A DNA stretch of 51,256 bases from Saprolegnia diclina VS20 (GCF_000281045.1 NW_008246068.1:746371-797626); one strand, 5' to 3'; positions 1-10,761 are shown, counted from the stretch's first letter. Notes: generated by a model not told the origin, from the sequence alone. Program-made: numbers and translations.

Positions 1-55
1 CGTCACACTATTATCTCACATTGCGAACCGTCGCGTATCTTTGCTTTTGCCAGCG

Positions 56-367
56 ATGGGCGAAGCGCCGAGCTGGCGACACATGTGGGGCGCGCGGGTC
101 AAGACGCCGTGCGACATGGAGGACGACGTGCTCGAAGACGTGATCAAGCACACGACGTCGCGCCTCGGGCAGTACGACACGGAGGAGTGGGAGAAGCACG
201 GGCTCGCGGTCTGCGAAGACATCCGCGACCACCTCGACAAGGCGTGGGACCCGTCCTGGGTCGTGTGCATTGGCCGCAACTTTGGCTCGTACGTCACGCA
301 CGTCACGCGCAACTTTGTCTACTTTTACTACAACGAAAAGGCCATCCTGATCTACAAGGCGGGCTAA
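56..367 (+). CDS. Dynein light chain, LC8/DYNLL type
   Basis: A 103-residue protein that matches the LC8 light-chain family over almost its whole length. The hallmark segment GRNFGSYVTHVTRNFVYFYY followed by AILIYKAG is plain at the C-terminus; in LC8 it forms the partner-binding beta strand and the dimer interface. Known role: a homodimeric hub bound to dynein intermediate chains and many other clients, in cytoplasm and flagella. I chose the ATG at 56, which gives a normal family length. The bases just before it (TTTTGCCAG) look like a 3' splice site, so an upstream coding exon outside the window cannot be excluded. Residues 1-12 are longer and less conserved than in animal LC8. The gene converges on the ankyrin/FN3 gene, with 59 bp between the stop codons. 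Confidence 0.85.
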   Translation: MGEAPSWRHMWGARVKTPCDMEDDVLEDVIKHTTSRLGQYDTEEWEKHGLAVCEDIRDHLDKAWDPSWVVCIGRNFGSYVTHVTRNFVYFYYNEKAILIYKAG

Positions 368-426
368 CTAGGTGACGCATGTACATATAAACAAAATCAC
401 ATAATCTCAGTCCTTTCTTGCTGGCA

Positions 427-1518
427 TTAGTGGGTGTCGTCGCCGCTTGGATGACTCGGCGTCGTCACGAGCTCGATCGTACTCCAGTCGCCGCGCCCGA
501 CAGCGTTCTGCGCCCGCACCGAGACATCAAAGCACGTTTCGAGTTGGAGGCCTTCGATCGTGATGGCCTGCGTGTCACGCAGCCGCGAGTGCGTCGTCGT
601 TTGGCTGCGCCACCCGCGCACCTACCCACGACAACACTGTCGTCTACAGCATGCATGACAATCTGTGCATCTACCATGGATTTCTCGCCGGGGACGTGGA
701 CGCGGTACCGGACTTCGTATTTCTCAATCATGCTGCCGTTGCTGAGCGGCGTCGCCCAGCGCAGGTTCAGAATGCACTTGTACAGCGTATAGGGCACGCG
801 CTTATCGACGAGCCGAAGGACGCCCTTTTCATTCTCTTCAGCGACTTGAATATGGCGAAAGACATGCTCGGTTGAGATGTGGCACGTGGCCTCGGTGCGC
901 TCCGGTGCGTTTGGGACTAGCATACACGGCATGACGGCCTCGTCCAGTAGGAAGACGCATGCTTTTCGCCGAGTTTTTGAGCAAGCGCGAGCACTGATCG
1001 ATCGCGTCGGCGTCGTCCGAGTGCTCGCCGCAGAGGTCCAGCGCGGTTTGGCCCAAATAGCAAGGCATGGTGCTATGCCCCACTGCAATGAGTCGTATTC
1101 GTCGCGGGTTCATGTACCGGTCGGCGCCGTGTTTAAGGAGCCAGCGTACAAGCGGCGGGTGGGCAAAGAGCGAGGCGATGAAGAGCGGGGTCGCGTCCTG
1201 CAGCTGCCACCTACGCGCAATGGCAAGTGACAGCACCCAAGTCTTGCACATAGTCTGAGCGTGTACGCACCAGTACAGAGTCTCCCACTCGAGCTTGGCG
1301 CGGCTCATGTGCGTCGTGAGCTTCTGCGCAATCGCATGCACGTGGCTCGTGAGATCGCGCGTCATGACTAGACAGACACATTGTCCATCAGGCTGACGAC
1401 AATATTCGTAGTTAGCACTCTCCAAGTCGCCGTGGATGAGCGCGCGCAATAGCGTGACTCGCCACGGTTCGTTCCCCTCGTCTTCCGGGTCCGTCGACGA
1501 CGTGCTCTTGTACGTCAT
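427..1518 (-). CDS. Ankyrin-repeat plus fibronectin type III protein
   Basis: Five-exon model, complement of 427..621, 675..916, 957..1072, 1118..1210 and 1271..1518, about 297 residues. All phases close and every intron ends in TAG. The middle of the protein holds ankyrin-type segments (DATPLFIASLF, VRWLLKHGADR, GQTALDL). The C-terminal 150 residues resemble one FN3 domain (NLRWATPL, KYEVRYRV, then CFDVSVRAQNAVGRGDWS). Two introns (1073..1117 and 1211..1270) have lengths divisible by three and no stop codon, so they would be read through by a naive caller; removing them improves the ankyrin spacing. The donor of the 1211 intron could also be six bases upstream. An alternative ATG lies at 1668. 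I prefer 1518 because a promoter-like element at 1590-1608 would otherwise be coding. Function unknown; probably a binding scaffold. Confidence 0.6.
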
Positions 1519-1742
1519 GTGGAATGGACCGTTACAAAGTGGTTCCAACGACCATGACGTGGCACGCCCACTGACCAGCATCCTGGCAACCAACTTCAAC
1601 TTGGCGCCAAATTGGCGTGTACGGCAGGAAATTCTACTGATAAAGAAGAACTTGAATCGACATGGCATTCACAACTCTATTATAGTGTGTAGTGTGATAA
1701 TTGTACGAGTGTATTTATTGACACAACCAGGCGACGCGTATC

Positions 1743-3381
1743 TTAGAGGGCAAACTGCCAGTCGAAGAAAAGGCTGACGTTCGCGTACGCCAAGCAGTTG
1801 TACGGGCGCATGCCGTGCTTGAGCACATGCGCGCCGTACTTGGGAAACTGCTCGACGCACTTGGAGGCATATGTTTTCGCGAGACCGTGGACAAGGATCG
1901 TCGTCAAGAGGTCTTGCCGTGGCGACCCGAGGCACGCGTAGCCGGGGCGCGACATGTACAAGGCCGCAATCTCATCGCGCGTCGCGTCGAGCAGCCGCTG
2001 CATCGCATCGTCCATGCGGTTGTCGAGAAGCATTGCGCCTTTGGTCAAGCGCGGCCAGTTCATGAAGTAGCACGAGTGGAGCGTTGGGGCCTTGGATCTG
2101 TTGCTGTGGCTGCACGCTTTCGCCATGGCGTGGAAGGACGCCTGCGACATGTAGTCGCCAACGTTGCCCCACGATATCGAGTGCGGCTCGTACGCCTTGA
2201 TGAGCTGCAGCTCGAGGGTATCCCGCGCACGCAAGGTCGTCGGCGGCCAAATCTCGACAACGACAAAGCCACTCACGAGATGATGCTGGAGGCGCGCGAT
2301 GCGCGACCGCAGGTAGTCGGCGCACGCGTCCATGAGCGTCCGGCCAGGCGCACGTGACGTGACGTGGAGACTCAGAAACGCATCGACATCGACCGCATGG
2401 AAGATTGACTCCATGCACGCTCGGGACGACGGATGCGACGACGGCACACCGCTCATCGTGACGCTGCCCACGTCCGCGCCAAGGAGCTGGCCCGTCAGCG
2501 CATACTCGAGCGCGCTCATACGGTCATTCGGCGAGGCAAAGGTGGCCGACGCACACAGCGACTGGTTGTCAAGCTTGCGCTTCCACTCGTTGCGCGCGGT
2601 TTCCACGCTCGGGACGCACGCTTGCCAGTGCGTCAAGAGGTCGCGCACCGACGACGTCAAATGGTCGCTATCAAGCAAGACGGGCGCGACGCCGGCTTGG
2701 AACGCAGTCAGAGTCGACTGCAGCCAGCACGACGAGTACCTTACTTGCAGAATCGCATCCACGGAGGCCTTTCCGAGGAGCATCGCGAGGATCACACGCG
2801 TCTTGGCGACGCAGTAGATGGACCCTTCGATCCCGACCCAGTGCGCAGGGTTGCTCGAATCCGCCGACGTCAATGCGACCGAGGTGAGGTAGGAGAGGTC
2901 GACAAAGCCGATCGCAATGTGGGTCTCGCCCGGCGGCAGCGCCGGCATGTCGTCGCCCACAAACGTGTTGGTGAACGTGTGGTGGATGCGCGGGTCGTAG
3001 ACGCAGTCGTCGCGGTCACGCTCGCGCGTGTCGCCGTCTTTTGCTGCATGGTACCACGAGTGGGCAGGGAAGCTTTGGACGCGCGCCATAATGTCTGCAG
3101 ACGATGGCGGCTGGGTCGACTCGGCGCCGTTGAAGACCGCGACGAGCGGTTCGTCCATGTACATGTTGCGCAGCACCTCGTAGCACATGCGCACGTGCAT
3201 GTACGCATGCGGCAAATCGAGGCCGCGCGAGGTCGTACAAATTCTGGACGCCAACCGGCGTGCACGTCGGCTTGTGCGTCTTCCAATGGCTTCGCTGGCA
3301 GTCGCGCCCGCAGTACCACACGCTCTGGCATCGACTGCAGCGCGCCGGCGCCGTCGGTCGGCCACACGCGGCGCAAGGCAT
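1743..3381 (-). CDS. MYND zinc-finger protein with one frame break
   Basis: The N-terminus is a complete MYND finger: CAAC, then CSRC, YCGRDC, and a final H/C pair in HWKTHKPTC, about residues 3-40. MYND fingers bind proline-rich peptides. After [10 protein letters not shown] the reading frame shifts at about 3222-3230 (gene strand GCGCGGCCTCG). One extra base, or two missing ones, restores a roughly 500-residue continuous frame to the stop at 1743. The downstream frame is protein-like from its first residues ([13 protein letters not shown]), so an assembly indel or a recent mutation is more likely than an intron. A 79-base intron ending in GAG is possible but would remove plausible coding sequence and break the TAG rule seen elsewhere. 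The C-terminal part carries motifs such as [15 protein letters not shown] and SWGNVGDYM, which I cannot tie to a named activity. Confidence 0.65.
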
Positions 3382-4577
3382 AGCAAGAAGCTGTCAACTT
3401 TTGCCGTCAGCTCAAGCGGTCCTGCGGGGGGGTGGACCTCATTTTTACATAACCATTGCCATTCAATTCGACAGGCCGTCAAGCCCCCATCAAAAAAGGT
3501 CTTTCGGGTACCACCCTGTAGGGACCCCCTAGAAATGTGATGGGCATGCTGGCGCGCCATGCGTTCGAACGACCTTGTCGGGCAGTGGGCGGAGGGTCCC
3601 GCCCGCAACTACGCTGAGTTAGCGTTTTTAGCGAAGCGAGCAAAGACGCGTCCGAAGTGTGCCTGGCTAGTGACGATAGCTTGGCAGGACGCCAGTGCGA
3701 CACTGAGCTCAGATTCGGACGCTGTACTTTGCTGCACCGACACTATAAAGCTCTGGGTGCTGACGCCAACGATGGCCCTATTATGGATGCTGCGTGAGCA
3801 ACTGGGTCGGCTCCCGTCTTTTGGTTTTGATCGAGGCCAAAGGAGCCGAGTAGCTTGAGGCACTGGTTACTTGCGCTCATCGCGTAGTACTGCGTTGGAC
3901 AACAAAGAGGGGCGCAGTACAAAGCACTTGGTACAGATGAGCTCGGCGCTACCGCGACGTCAGCGCTTCGTGCTCACTGCCATTCTCCTCCTCATATTAG
4001 CTCGTCTTATAGACGTGTGATGAGCAATGCACGCAAGTCGCAATGAAATATTTGGCGCCCGCCGCCCATCGTGGTGCCAGCTGCGACGGCGCCGTTCTTT
4101 GGCGCCCACCGACCGGCACAGGAAGCCCGAGACAGATACTTCTACATGTATACGATTACTGTTGGTACTGGTACAGCGCTGTCGGTAGCATCCAAGCGAC
4201 TTGGCGTCGCCAGCTTCAAGTTCCTTTAGCAACCAAAGGAGGCCCATGCAACGCAGGAGCCGTACGACTATCACGTGTCGTGGTGACGGAGTACAGTAGT
4301 TGGCGACAGATGTCGCAGGCTCGGCGCTCGCGCAGTCCAGTACTCTCTTGCAGCCATTCGTTTGGAGTCTTAGGTGGCTTCCTACGCCAGCGTGTGGTCG
4401 AATCGAGTGGCAGCGAGAGCGAGCGACTTGGCTTGCGACTTGGCTTGGTCAGCTGTCGATGTGCTGCGTGGCGCTGCTGCCACGTGCTTTCCGCCCACGT
4501 AACTCACGTTGAAGATCGCGCGTGATTCGTTCGTCTCGTGCAACAGCTTTCATTTCGAAAAAACCACCGGCCGCAGC
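3382..4577. other. Divergent intergenic region without a supported gene
   Basis: About 1.2 kb between the divergent MYND gene and the protease gene. Short open frames here have no recognisable domain and no consistent exon structure on either strand. The last 40 bases before the protease start contain TTTCATTTCG, similar to the pyrimidine-rich oomycete initiator/flanking element. Presumably it holds both promoters. Confidence 0.5.
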
Positions 4578-6356
4578 ATGCGCTTGGTATACCTTCTCGC
4601 TGCGCTGGCGACATGCGCTGTTGCCGACGACCGCGATGAGCTCCTCGACCGCATGAACGTCTGGAAGCAGAGCGGCGCCGGCCTCGAGGCGCTGAGGCGC
4701 AACCTCTCGAGCCCGCTCGAGTCTACCAACATTGACGCTGAGCTCGCCGCGTTCAATGCGACGCTGCAGACGGTCGCGGAGCTCAACAAGCTGCACCCGC
4801 TTGCGCGCTTTTCAGAAAACAACCCGTTTGCACTCATGACCCAAGACGAGTTTGAAGCGTACGTCGCCGGCAACAAGCCGGCGCGCAACGAGACGTGGAC
4901 GCAGACCGAAGACGCGACGGTCTTGCCGGCGTCGACGGCCACGACGTCGGTCGACTGGTCGACCTCGGGCTGCGTCGCGCCCGTGCGCAACCAAGGCGTG
5001 TGTGGCTCGTGCTTTGCGTACGCCGCGGTCGCCGCGGCCGAAAGTGCCTACTGCCTAGTCAACAACCGCCAGCTCACGCTCTTCTCGGACCAGCAGGCGC
5101 TCAGCTGTGGGCCGGGCAATGGTTGCTACGGCGGCTGGTCCGACCTCTCGCTCGGGTGGATGGCGGCCAACGGCGTGTGCACGCTTGACGCCTACCCCAA
5201 CAGTAACGAGTGGACAATGACGACAGCCGCCTGCGCGAAGAACTGCGCGCCCATCAGGATGCCGTTCACGACGGTCGCCAGCACTGTCGGCGAGCTCGAG
5301 CTCGAGCAAGCGCTCAACATCCAGCCGGTCGCGGTCGACATTGGCTCATCGAGCCCGGTCTTCAAGAACTACGCCGGCGGCATCATCACGGGGGGCTGCG
5401 ACACGTGGTTCGATCACGTCCTCCTCGGTGTTGGCTACGGCAACGACGGCGGTGTCCCGTTCTTCAAGATGAAAAACTCGTGGGGAAAATGGTGGGGCGA
5501 GGACGGCTACGTCCGGCTTCAACGCGGCGTCGGCGGCATCGGTACGTGCGGTCTCGCCCGCCACGCCGCGTACCCGATCGTCTTCAAGCCGCAAGTCAAC
5601 CTCGTCACGGCCACCGGCAATGTCATTTCCGAGTACTACTCCAACTTGTATGCAGGCCCGAGCCGCGGACCGTCGCCCAACGTGGAGTGGAGCTACGACA
5701 TCAGCACGCACCAGATCAAGGTCAACTCGAACCACGAGTGCCTTGACGCCTACGTCGACGGCAGTGCGTACAAGGTGCACACGTACAAGTGCGACGCCTC
5801 GAACGGCAACCAGCGCTGGCGCATCGACAGCGCCAGTCACCGCATCCAGCACATGACACACGCTAACCTCTGCCTCGACGTCGACCCGAGCCAGAACAAC
5901 AAGGTGCAGGTGTGGGCCTGTGGCAACCCAGCGCCGAACCAGTGGCTGGCGGTCTCGGAAGAAATCGTGAAGCTCTACAGCTTCAACAACCGGTTTCTAT
6001 CGTCGAACGGCGAGATGATCCAGTTCCCGCCCGAAGGCAGCTACCCGTACGAGTGGGTCGTCAACAACGTGGACAACACGTGGCGCGCGCGCTCCAACAC
6101 GGGCGACCCGCAGCGCTGCCTCGACGCCTACCAGCCCTGGAACGGCGGCGTCGTGCACTTGTACGCGTGCGACGCGACCAACGCCAACCAAAAGTGGCGC
6201 TACGACGCGAGTACGCAGCAGCTCCGCCACGTGACGCACGTTGGCTTCTGCCTCGACATGCGGACGGCAGAAGGTAGCCAAGCGCACCTGTGGCGATGCA
6301 ATGCGCCGACCAACGACCTCCAGCGCTTCACCTATGTCTCGCAGTCGTTTCCGTAA
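4578..6356 (+). CDS. Secreted papain-family cysteine protease with two ricin-type lectin modules
   Basis: Single exon, 592 residues, starting at the ATG that begins a signal peptide (MRLVYLLAALATCAVA). Residues 20-115 look like an inhibitory propeptide, with NPFALMTQDEF near its end. The mature C1A domain follows: oxyanion Gln139, nucleophile Cys145 in QGVCGSCFAYAA, His280 in FDHVLLGVGYG and Asn300 in KNSWGKWWGEDGY. The usual Trp after the catalytic Cys is Phe. Residues about 345-592 form two beta-trefoil-like carbohydrate-binding segments with repeated CLDAY/CLDV and QRW, NQW, QKW motifs, as in ricin-B-type lectins. Expected role: extracellular proteolysis of glycoprotein or polysaccharide-associated substrates. 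This is a lectin-anchored digestive protease; nothing in it resembles a ribosome-inactivating toxin chain. Confidence 0.92.
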   Translation: MRLVYLLAALATCAVADDRDELLDRMNVWKQSGAGLEALRRNLSSPLESTNIDAELAAFNATLQTVAELNKLHPLARFSENNPFALMTQDEFEAYVAGNKPARNETWTQTEDATVLPASTATTSVDWSTSGCVAPVRNQGVCGSCFAYAAVAAAESAYCLVNNRQLTLFSDQQALSCGPGNGCYGGWSDLSLGWMAANGVCTLDAYPNSNEWTMTTAACAKNCAPIRMPFTTVASTVGELELEQALNIQPVAVDIGSSSPVFKNYAGGIITGGCDTWFDHVLLGVGYGNDGGVPFFKMKNSWGKWWGEDGYVRLQRGVGGIGTCGLARHAAYPIVFKPQVNLVTATGNVISEYYSNLYAGPSRGPSPNVEWSYDISTHQIKVNSNHECLDAYVDGSAYKVHTYKCDASNGNQRWRIDSASHRIQHMTHANLCLDVDPSQNNKVQVWACGNPAPNQWLAVSEEIVKLYSFNNRFLSSNGEMIQFPPEGSYPYEWVVNNVDNTWRARSNTGDPQRCLDAYQPWNGGVVHLYACDATNANQKWRYDASTQQLRHVTHVGFCLDMRTAEGSQAHLWRCNAPTNDLQRFTYVSQSFP

Positions 6357-7515
6357 ACTTTTGGGATAGTCTAATTTTAAAACTGATTTTTATGTGACAA
6401 TCCATCGACCGCTTTGATTGAGAAAGGGGTGGGGCCATGCTAAACAACGTGGCAAGACCCGATGAAAGCAATGGACCAGCTCCGGACGCTGACCACGTAC
6501 AAGTGTCCCGGCGACGACCTGTTGAATCGAGCTCGCTCGCCTCTTGCGCTCAAGACCACTAGTAGCAATCGCTGGAGTCGCCCGGCACACCTCAATGCAC
6601 GAGCTCTCCGACGGACGCGGCAAGAAGAACTGTCCGGCGAGTGCCAAACCTCGCGCGTTGATGCATAGGTCGTTGACACGCCGTTGGGACCAAAACCGAC
6701 CAACAGCAGCTGAACAGGGCTGGACAAGGAGCGTGGAGACGGTGGCGACGACCATCGATGTCCTTGGTTCAGCTCCACGGGCATGTCGCGATGCGTTGGG
6801 CGAAGGGGCCATTTTCCTAGAGTCTCTCCAGTTGTTCGAACACGTTGCTCGCAGTAGGCGCATGGACGTCGACACAGAACTGATCGGTGTGCAGCCAACG
6901 AATGGCATTCGCACGTTCAACTGCACCACCATCGACTGCTACGAATATATTGTCGCTCGTCTCGTTGCGCATTCTCGACCATCTTGGCCACCTTGTACTA
7001 GAGATGGACGAGTAAACTACTGCGTACGGACTCTAATTGTCAGTGGCAGGCTCTTGCCACCCATTGGTTGGGTGGGAGCGGTATTAAGACAATATACTCC
7101 ACAAACATACAGACACAAGTTGTTCGTCATCTTGGTAGACACGTCGAGACTGGCCATCGCCTTCTTCTTCATTCGCTCCGCAGAGCCTTGCTCTTCGCGC
7201 ATTGCTTGACAGCGCTTGCGGCCAGAGTCATTAGACCCATGACGGCAAGCTCTGTTCGGTCCTTGCAGGTAGTGCGACCTAAAATGCGGGGCCCTGAAAT
7301 GAGCTCAAGCATTGTTGTGCCTGTGTCTTCTGCAAGCGTAGCGCATGGTAGGCGAGGAACGCTCCAGTTCGGCGGGATGCTGTTGCTACGCTCATAGAGC
7401 GAGGTCGAGGTGCTCAAGAGCAGCTGCCGGCGATGCCAGGTGTCGAGGTGGGTTTGTTCAACACAAGGTGCGCCACAAGGGAGGACAAAAGTGGATTATG
7501 AATTAGACGAGTAGT
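6357..7515. other. Convergent intergenic region without a supported gene
   Basis: About 1.16 kb between two converging genes, unusually long for this compact window. Open frames on both strands (for example 6544-7209 plus and 6440-6898 minus) have no recognisable motif, and I could not join them into phase-consistent exons. It may be gene debris, but nothing specific can be supported. Confidence 0.4.
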
Positions 7516-8459
7516 TTATTGCTGGAGCTTGGACTTGATGTAGGCAAGGACGACCGACATCGGGCGCAGGTCGTACTCTTCCAAGACCGAGTGGGGCTTG
7601 GTGACCTGGTCGCCCTCGAGGCGGTTCAGCAGCGTGACGCAGACGACCGCCGCGGGGATGTTGAGCTTGTGCGTGAACGCCGCAAAGAGACGGCTCTCCA
7701 TCTCAATGTTGCGCGTGCCGGCGTCGTGGCACACCTGGAGGAACGCGAGCTTCTCCTCGTTCGTGTACTCGCAGATCGCGCCATCGAGGCGGCCCTGCTC
7801 CTCGTAAAAGTCGTCGGCGCAGAGCGTCTTGCCAATCGCGTACGGGATCGAGATGTCGTCGCAAACAGCCGCGATCTCAGCCGTCACGGCAGCGTCCAGG
7901 ACGGCCGGGCGTTCGTGGAGCTTGCCAAGGATCGGCACGACGTGCACGGGGCGGAGCTCGTGGTTGAGCGCCTCGGACGTGAGGACGACGGTACCGCCTT
8001 CGACGCCGACGCCGCCGCTCGTGCCCATGCGGATGTAGATGGCGTCGTGCGCGCCGGCGTACTCGAGGAGCTTGGTGACTTCGTGGAGGAGAATCGAGAT
8101 CGACGGCATGCCCATGCCATGCTATAGGAAACGAGGCATGAGACAAACGGTGATGCAAATGACAATAGGCGTACGTTGGCGATGAGGACGGGGCCGACCT
8201 TGTACGTCGTGTAGCGCGACGTCGAGCCAATGTGCGAGAGGTTGTAGCCGAACGGCGCCTTGATGCCAAGCGTCTCGGCGAGCTTGAGCGCAAACGTCTT
8301 CATGCGCTCGGCGCTGCCGCCGCAGATGAAGAACTTGATGTCACCAAAGATGGCGCGGAACTCGTCGCGCTCGGCCTCCGAGTACGAGAGACCGAGGTGG
8401 TAGAGCACGTCCGTCGACGGGTTCTCGAGGTTGGCGTTGATGACGTGGACGTGGGCCAT
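7516..8459 (-). CDS. Uridine phosphorylase, copy 1
   Basis: Two exons, complement of 7516..8121 and 8175..8459, 296 residues, joined by a 53-base intron (GTACGCC...CTATAG). The protein follows the eukaryotic uridine phosphorylase pattern: DVLYHLGLSYSE near the N-terminus, KVGPVLIAN and HGMGMPSISILLHE, the phosphate/base-binding GTSGGVGVEGGTVV, and the ribose-binding RNIEMES near residue 240. Reaction: uridine plus phosphate gives uracil plus ribose-1-phosphate, in cytosolic pyrimidine salvage. The ATG at 8459 is the first in frame and gives MAHVHVINANLENP. A CCAAT box (reverse orientation) lies at 8539-8546, about 80 bp upstream. It is in tandem with the paralogue at 9724-10761 but lacks that gene's first intron. 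Confidence 0.93.
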
Positions 8460-9723
8460 GCTGATGGGAAGGCGAAGTGTGCAGACGAATGCAAATTCAA
8501 AAGTGCGCTCCAAAGTGAGGGCCCTGCGTCTGCAACCTGATTGGCCAACGCAATAGCGTTGCGGGACTCCGTCGCGACTTCAGTCGGCTGTTTCTCAAGA
8601 TGGCGCCACAGCCCAATTGACGGGTTGATCCGGACCGCCACGAGTAGCTGAGCGTTGAAACGGCAGTTTGCACTTTCTACATGACGTGGCATGCTCTCGG
8701 ACGATGGCCGTTTCAAACCCACCACTCCAATCGGCTTCGCACCGGTGGTCGACGTATTTGACGCCGCAGTAGACAACGCTGGTAGATCGTCAGCGCGCTT
8801 GCCTCTTGTACACCCTGCGGCGTCAAGAGCACCACGCATATCGGTCACCGACGGGCGCCGTGTTGTACTGGATCAAAGTATGGTCATATGCATGCAAGGA
8901 CTGCATTTGTATCACTGAGATGCGTGCGACATCCGCCTGTGGCGGCCCGAAAGCAGCCAAGTGGCGAGTCTCTAAGGGTAGAGCGTCCAACTCTTTCGAG
9001 CAGTGTGCCTCAAGATGTGCGGCCCAACTTGGGCGGCGACTTGCTGCCGTGGCTTCTTCAACCTGGGACACGGCCAACTTCAAGCAGGCGCCTCGTCATG
9101 CGCTGCACGACGGATCTCTACAGCGACCTCTAACGCCGACGATGCCATCGACGACCCAGTATTCGCTTGGTCATGGTGCGCCGCATACTATAGTACCGGT
9201 GGCGATAAATGCCTCATCTTCGCAACTCGTTTTGGGAGGATTCAGACGTAGTACGACCACAGTACATGTATCTTTTTCCCAAACTTCAATGTGTTGGCAT
9301 AGCTTCAGATTCAGTGTCGGGTTTATGGGCTGTGCGGGATAAAACCGACGCTGAATCTGACTGAGACATACGTGGCAGCCGGAGTCGCCGGCATCGTGCT
9401 TGGGCCATGGCGCGCGCGTTCGACGAGTTGGGTGTCTTGCGTGCTTACACGCAAGGATGGGCAAGGATGTGGCGCACCCAAGCACGAGGCGCTTGGCGTC
9501 GTTACGCTGGCGGGACCCATCGACGTCTCTTCTTGTCGCTCCTAGGCGGAGCCACCTGCAGCGTTGGCGCCCTTGCTTTCATCAACCTAGTGTCGTTACC
9601 GTCCACAGCGGCGATCTCGTTGCTCGATTCGCAAGTCCGAAACCATCTCTCTCGTCGCCAAGTGACCCATTTGCACAGAAGTACATGCATTTATTACTCT
9701 CACTCCTTCTACGACCACTCACT
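8460..9723. other. Intergenic region between the two uridine phosphorylase genes
   Basis: About 1.26 kb with no supportable gene. It contains the upstream region of copy 1, including a CCAAT box at 8539-8546 and a sequence shared with the copy 2 promoter (CGTCTGCAACCTG at about 8527-8539). A strong inverted repeat lies at 9306-9359 and is listed separately. Confidence 0.5.
9306..9359. repeat. Near-perfect inverted repeat (hairpin)
   Basis: Arms 9306-9325 (CAGATTCAGTGTCGGGTTTA) and 9340-9359 (TAAAACCGACGCTGAATCTG) are complementary over 20 bp with two mismatches, around a 14-base loop. No target-site duplication or open reading frame is visible. It could be a foldback element remnant or a hairpin transcript. 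Confidence 0.7.
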
Positions 9724-10761
9724 CTACGCGTCCTCCGCGACCGGTGCTTCGTCTTCTTCTTGCGCCGTCGTCTTGGCCTTGATGTAGGCAAGGAGCACCG
9801 CCATCGGGCGCAGGTCGTAGCTCTCAAGCACCTCGTGGGGCTGCGTGATCTGGTCGCCTTCAAGGCGGTTCAGCAGCGTGACGCAGACGACCGCCGCCGG
9901 AATACTGAGCTTGTGGCAGAACGCGGCGAACATGCGCGCTTCCATCTCAATGTTGCGCGTGCCGGCGTCGTACGCCTTTTGGAGAAAGGCCATCTTGTCC
10001 TCGTTCGTGTACTCGCAGATCGCGCCGTCGAGGCGGCCCTGCTCCTCATAAAAGTCGTCGCACGACAGCGTCTTGCCGATCGTGTGGGGCAGCTCGAGCG
10101 CCTCGCACGTCGCTGCAATCTCAAGCGCGATCGCCGCGTCCAGCACCGCGACGCGTTCGTGGACCTTGCCGAGAATCGGGATGCGGTGGATGGCTTCGAG
10201 CTCGTGGTTGAGGCCGGCCGACGAAATCACGACCGTGCCGCCAGCGACACCGACGCCGCCGCTCGTGCCCATGCGGATGTAGATCGCGTCTTGGGCACCC
10301 GCATGCTCGAGGAGCTTGGTGACTTCATGCAGCAGGATCGACGTCGAGGGCATGCCCATGCCGTGCTACGGCAGCAATGATACATTGATACATTGAAAGA
10401 ACAAAGGACGTACGTTGGCGATGAGGACGGGGCCGACCTTGTAGATGACGTAGCGCGACGTCGACCCAATGGGCGCGAGGCTGTAGCCAAATGGCGCCTT
10501 GATGTCGAGTGTCTCGGCGAGCTTGTGCGCAAACGTCTTCATGCGCTCTGCGCTGCCGCCGCAGACGAAAAACTAGCACCGTATCAAGTTGATACACATG
10601 CAGTCAAACAGGAAGACATGTACCTTGACGTCGCCAAAGATGGACGCGATCTCGCAGCAGTTGTCCTGCGAGTACGAGAGACCGAGGTGGTACAGCACGT
10701 CTTGCGCGTCTGGCGTGATGTTGTCGTTGCAAATGTGGTGGTGCGCACTCGGGAGCTGCAT
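9724..10761 (-). CDS. Uridine phosphorylase, copy 2
   Basis: Three exons, complement of 9724..10365, 10414..10572 and 10624..10761, 312 residues; introns of 48 and 51 bases, both ending in TAG. It shares the same catalytic motifs as copy 1 (GTSGGVGVAGGTVV, RNIEMEA, LNRLEGDQITQPHEV) and the second intron sits at the identical AN|H position. The first intron splits GDVK|FFVCGG, a site that is continuous in copy 1 (GDIKFFICGG). The C-terminus is extended by an acidic tail (AQEEDEAPVAEDA) absent from copy 1. The start at 10761 is preceded by a T/A-rich stretch that reads TCATTTTTCACTTTTC on the gene strand, resembling an oomycete initiator. Role: uridine or related nucleoside salvage; the two copies may differ in substrate or regulation. 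Confidence 0.93.
10581..10595 (-). repeat. Palindromic 15-mer inside a uridine phosphorylase intron
   Basis: GTATCAACTTGATAC on the gene strand, inside intron 10573..10623. It is identical to the copy at 19656-19670; with the preceding T the match is 16 bases. Confidence 0.75.

Noticed and set aside
427-1518. Apparent frameshifts in the ankyrin/FN3 gene
   Set aside because: Each frame change is explained by a short GT...TAG intron with matching phase (40 and 53 bases), so no frame break is needed.
6440-7209. Possible protein genes between the protease and uridine phosphorylase 1
   Set aside because: Open frames on both strands have no recognisable motif, and I could not link them by GT...TAG introns in consistent phase.
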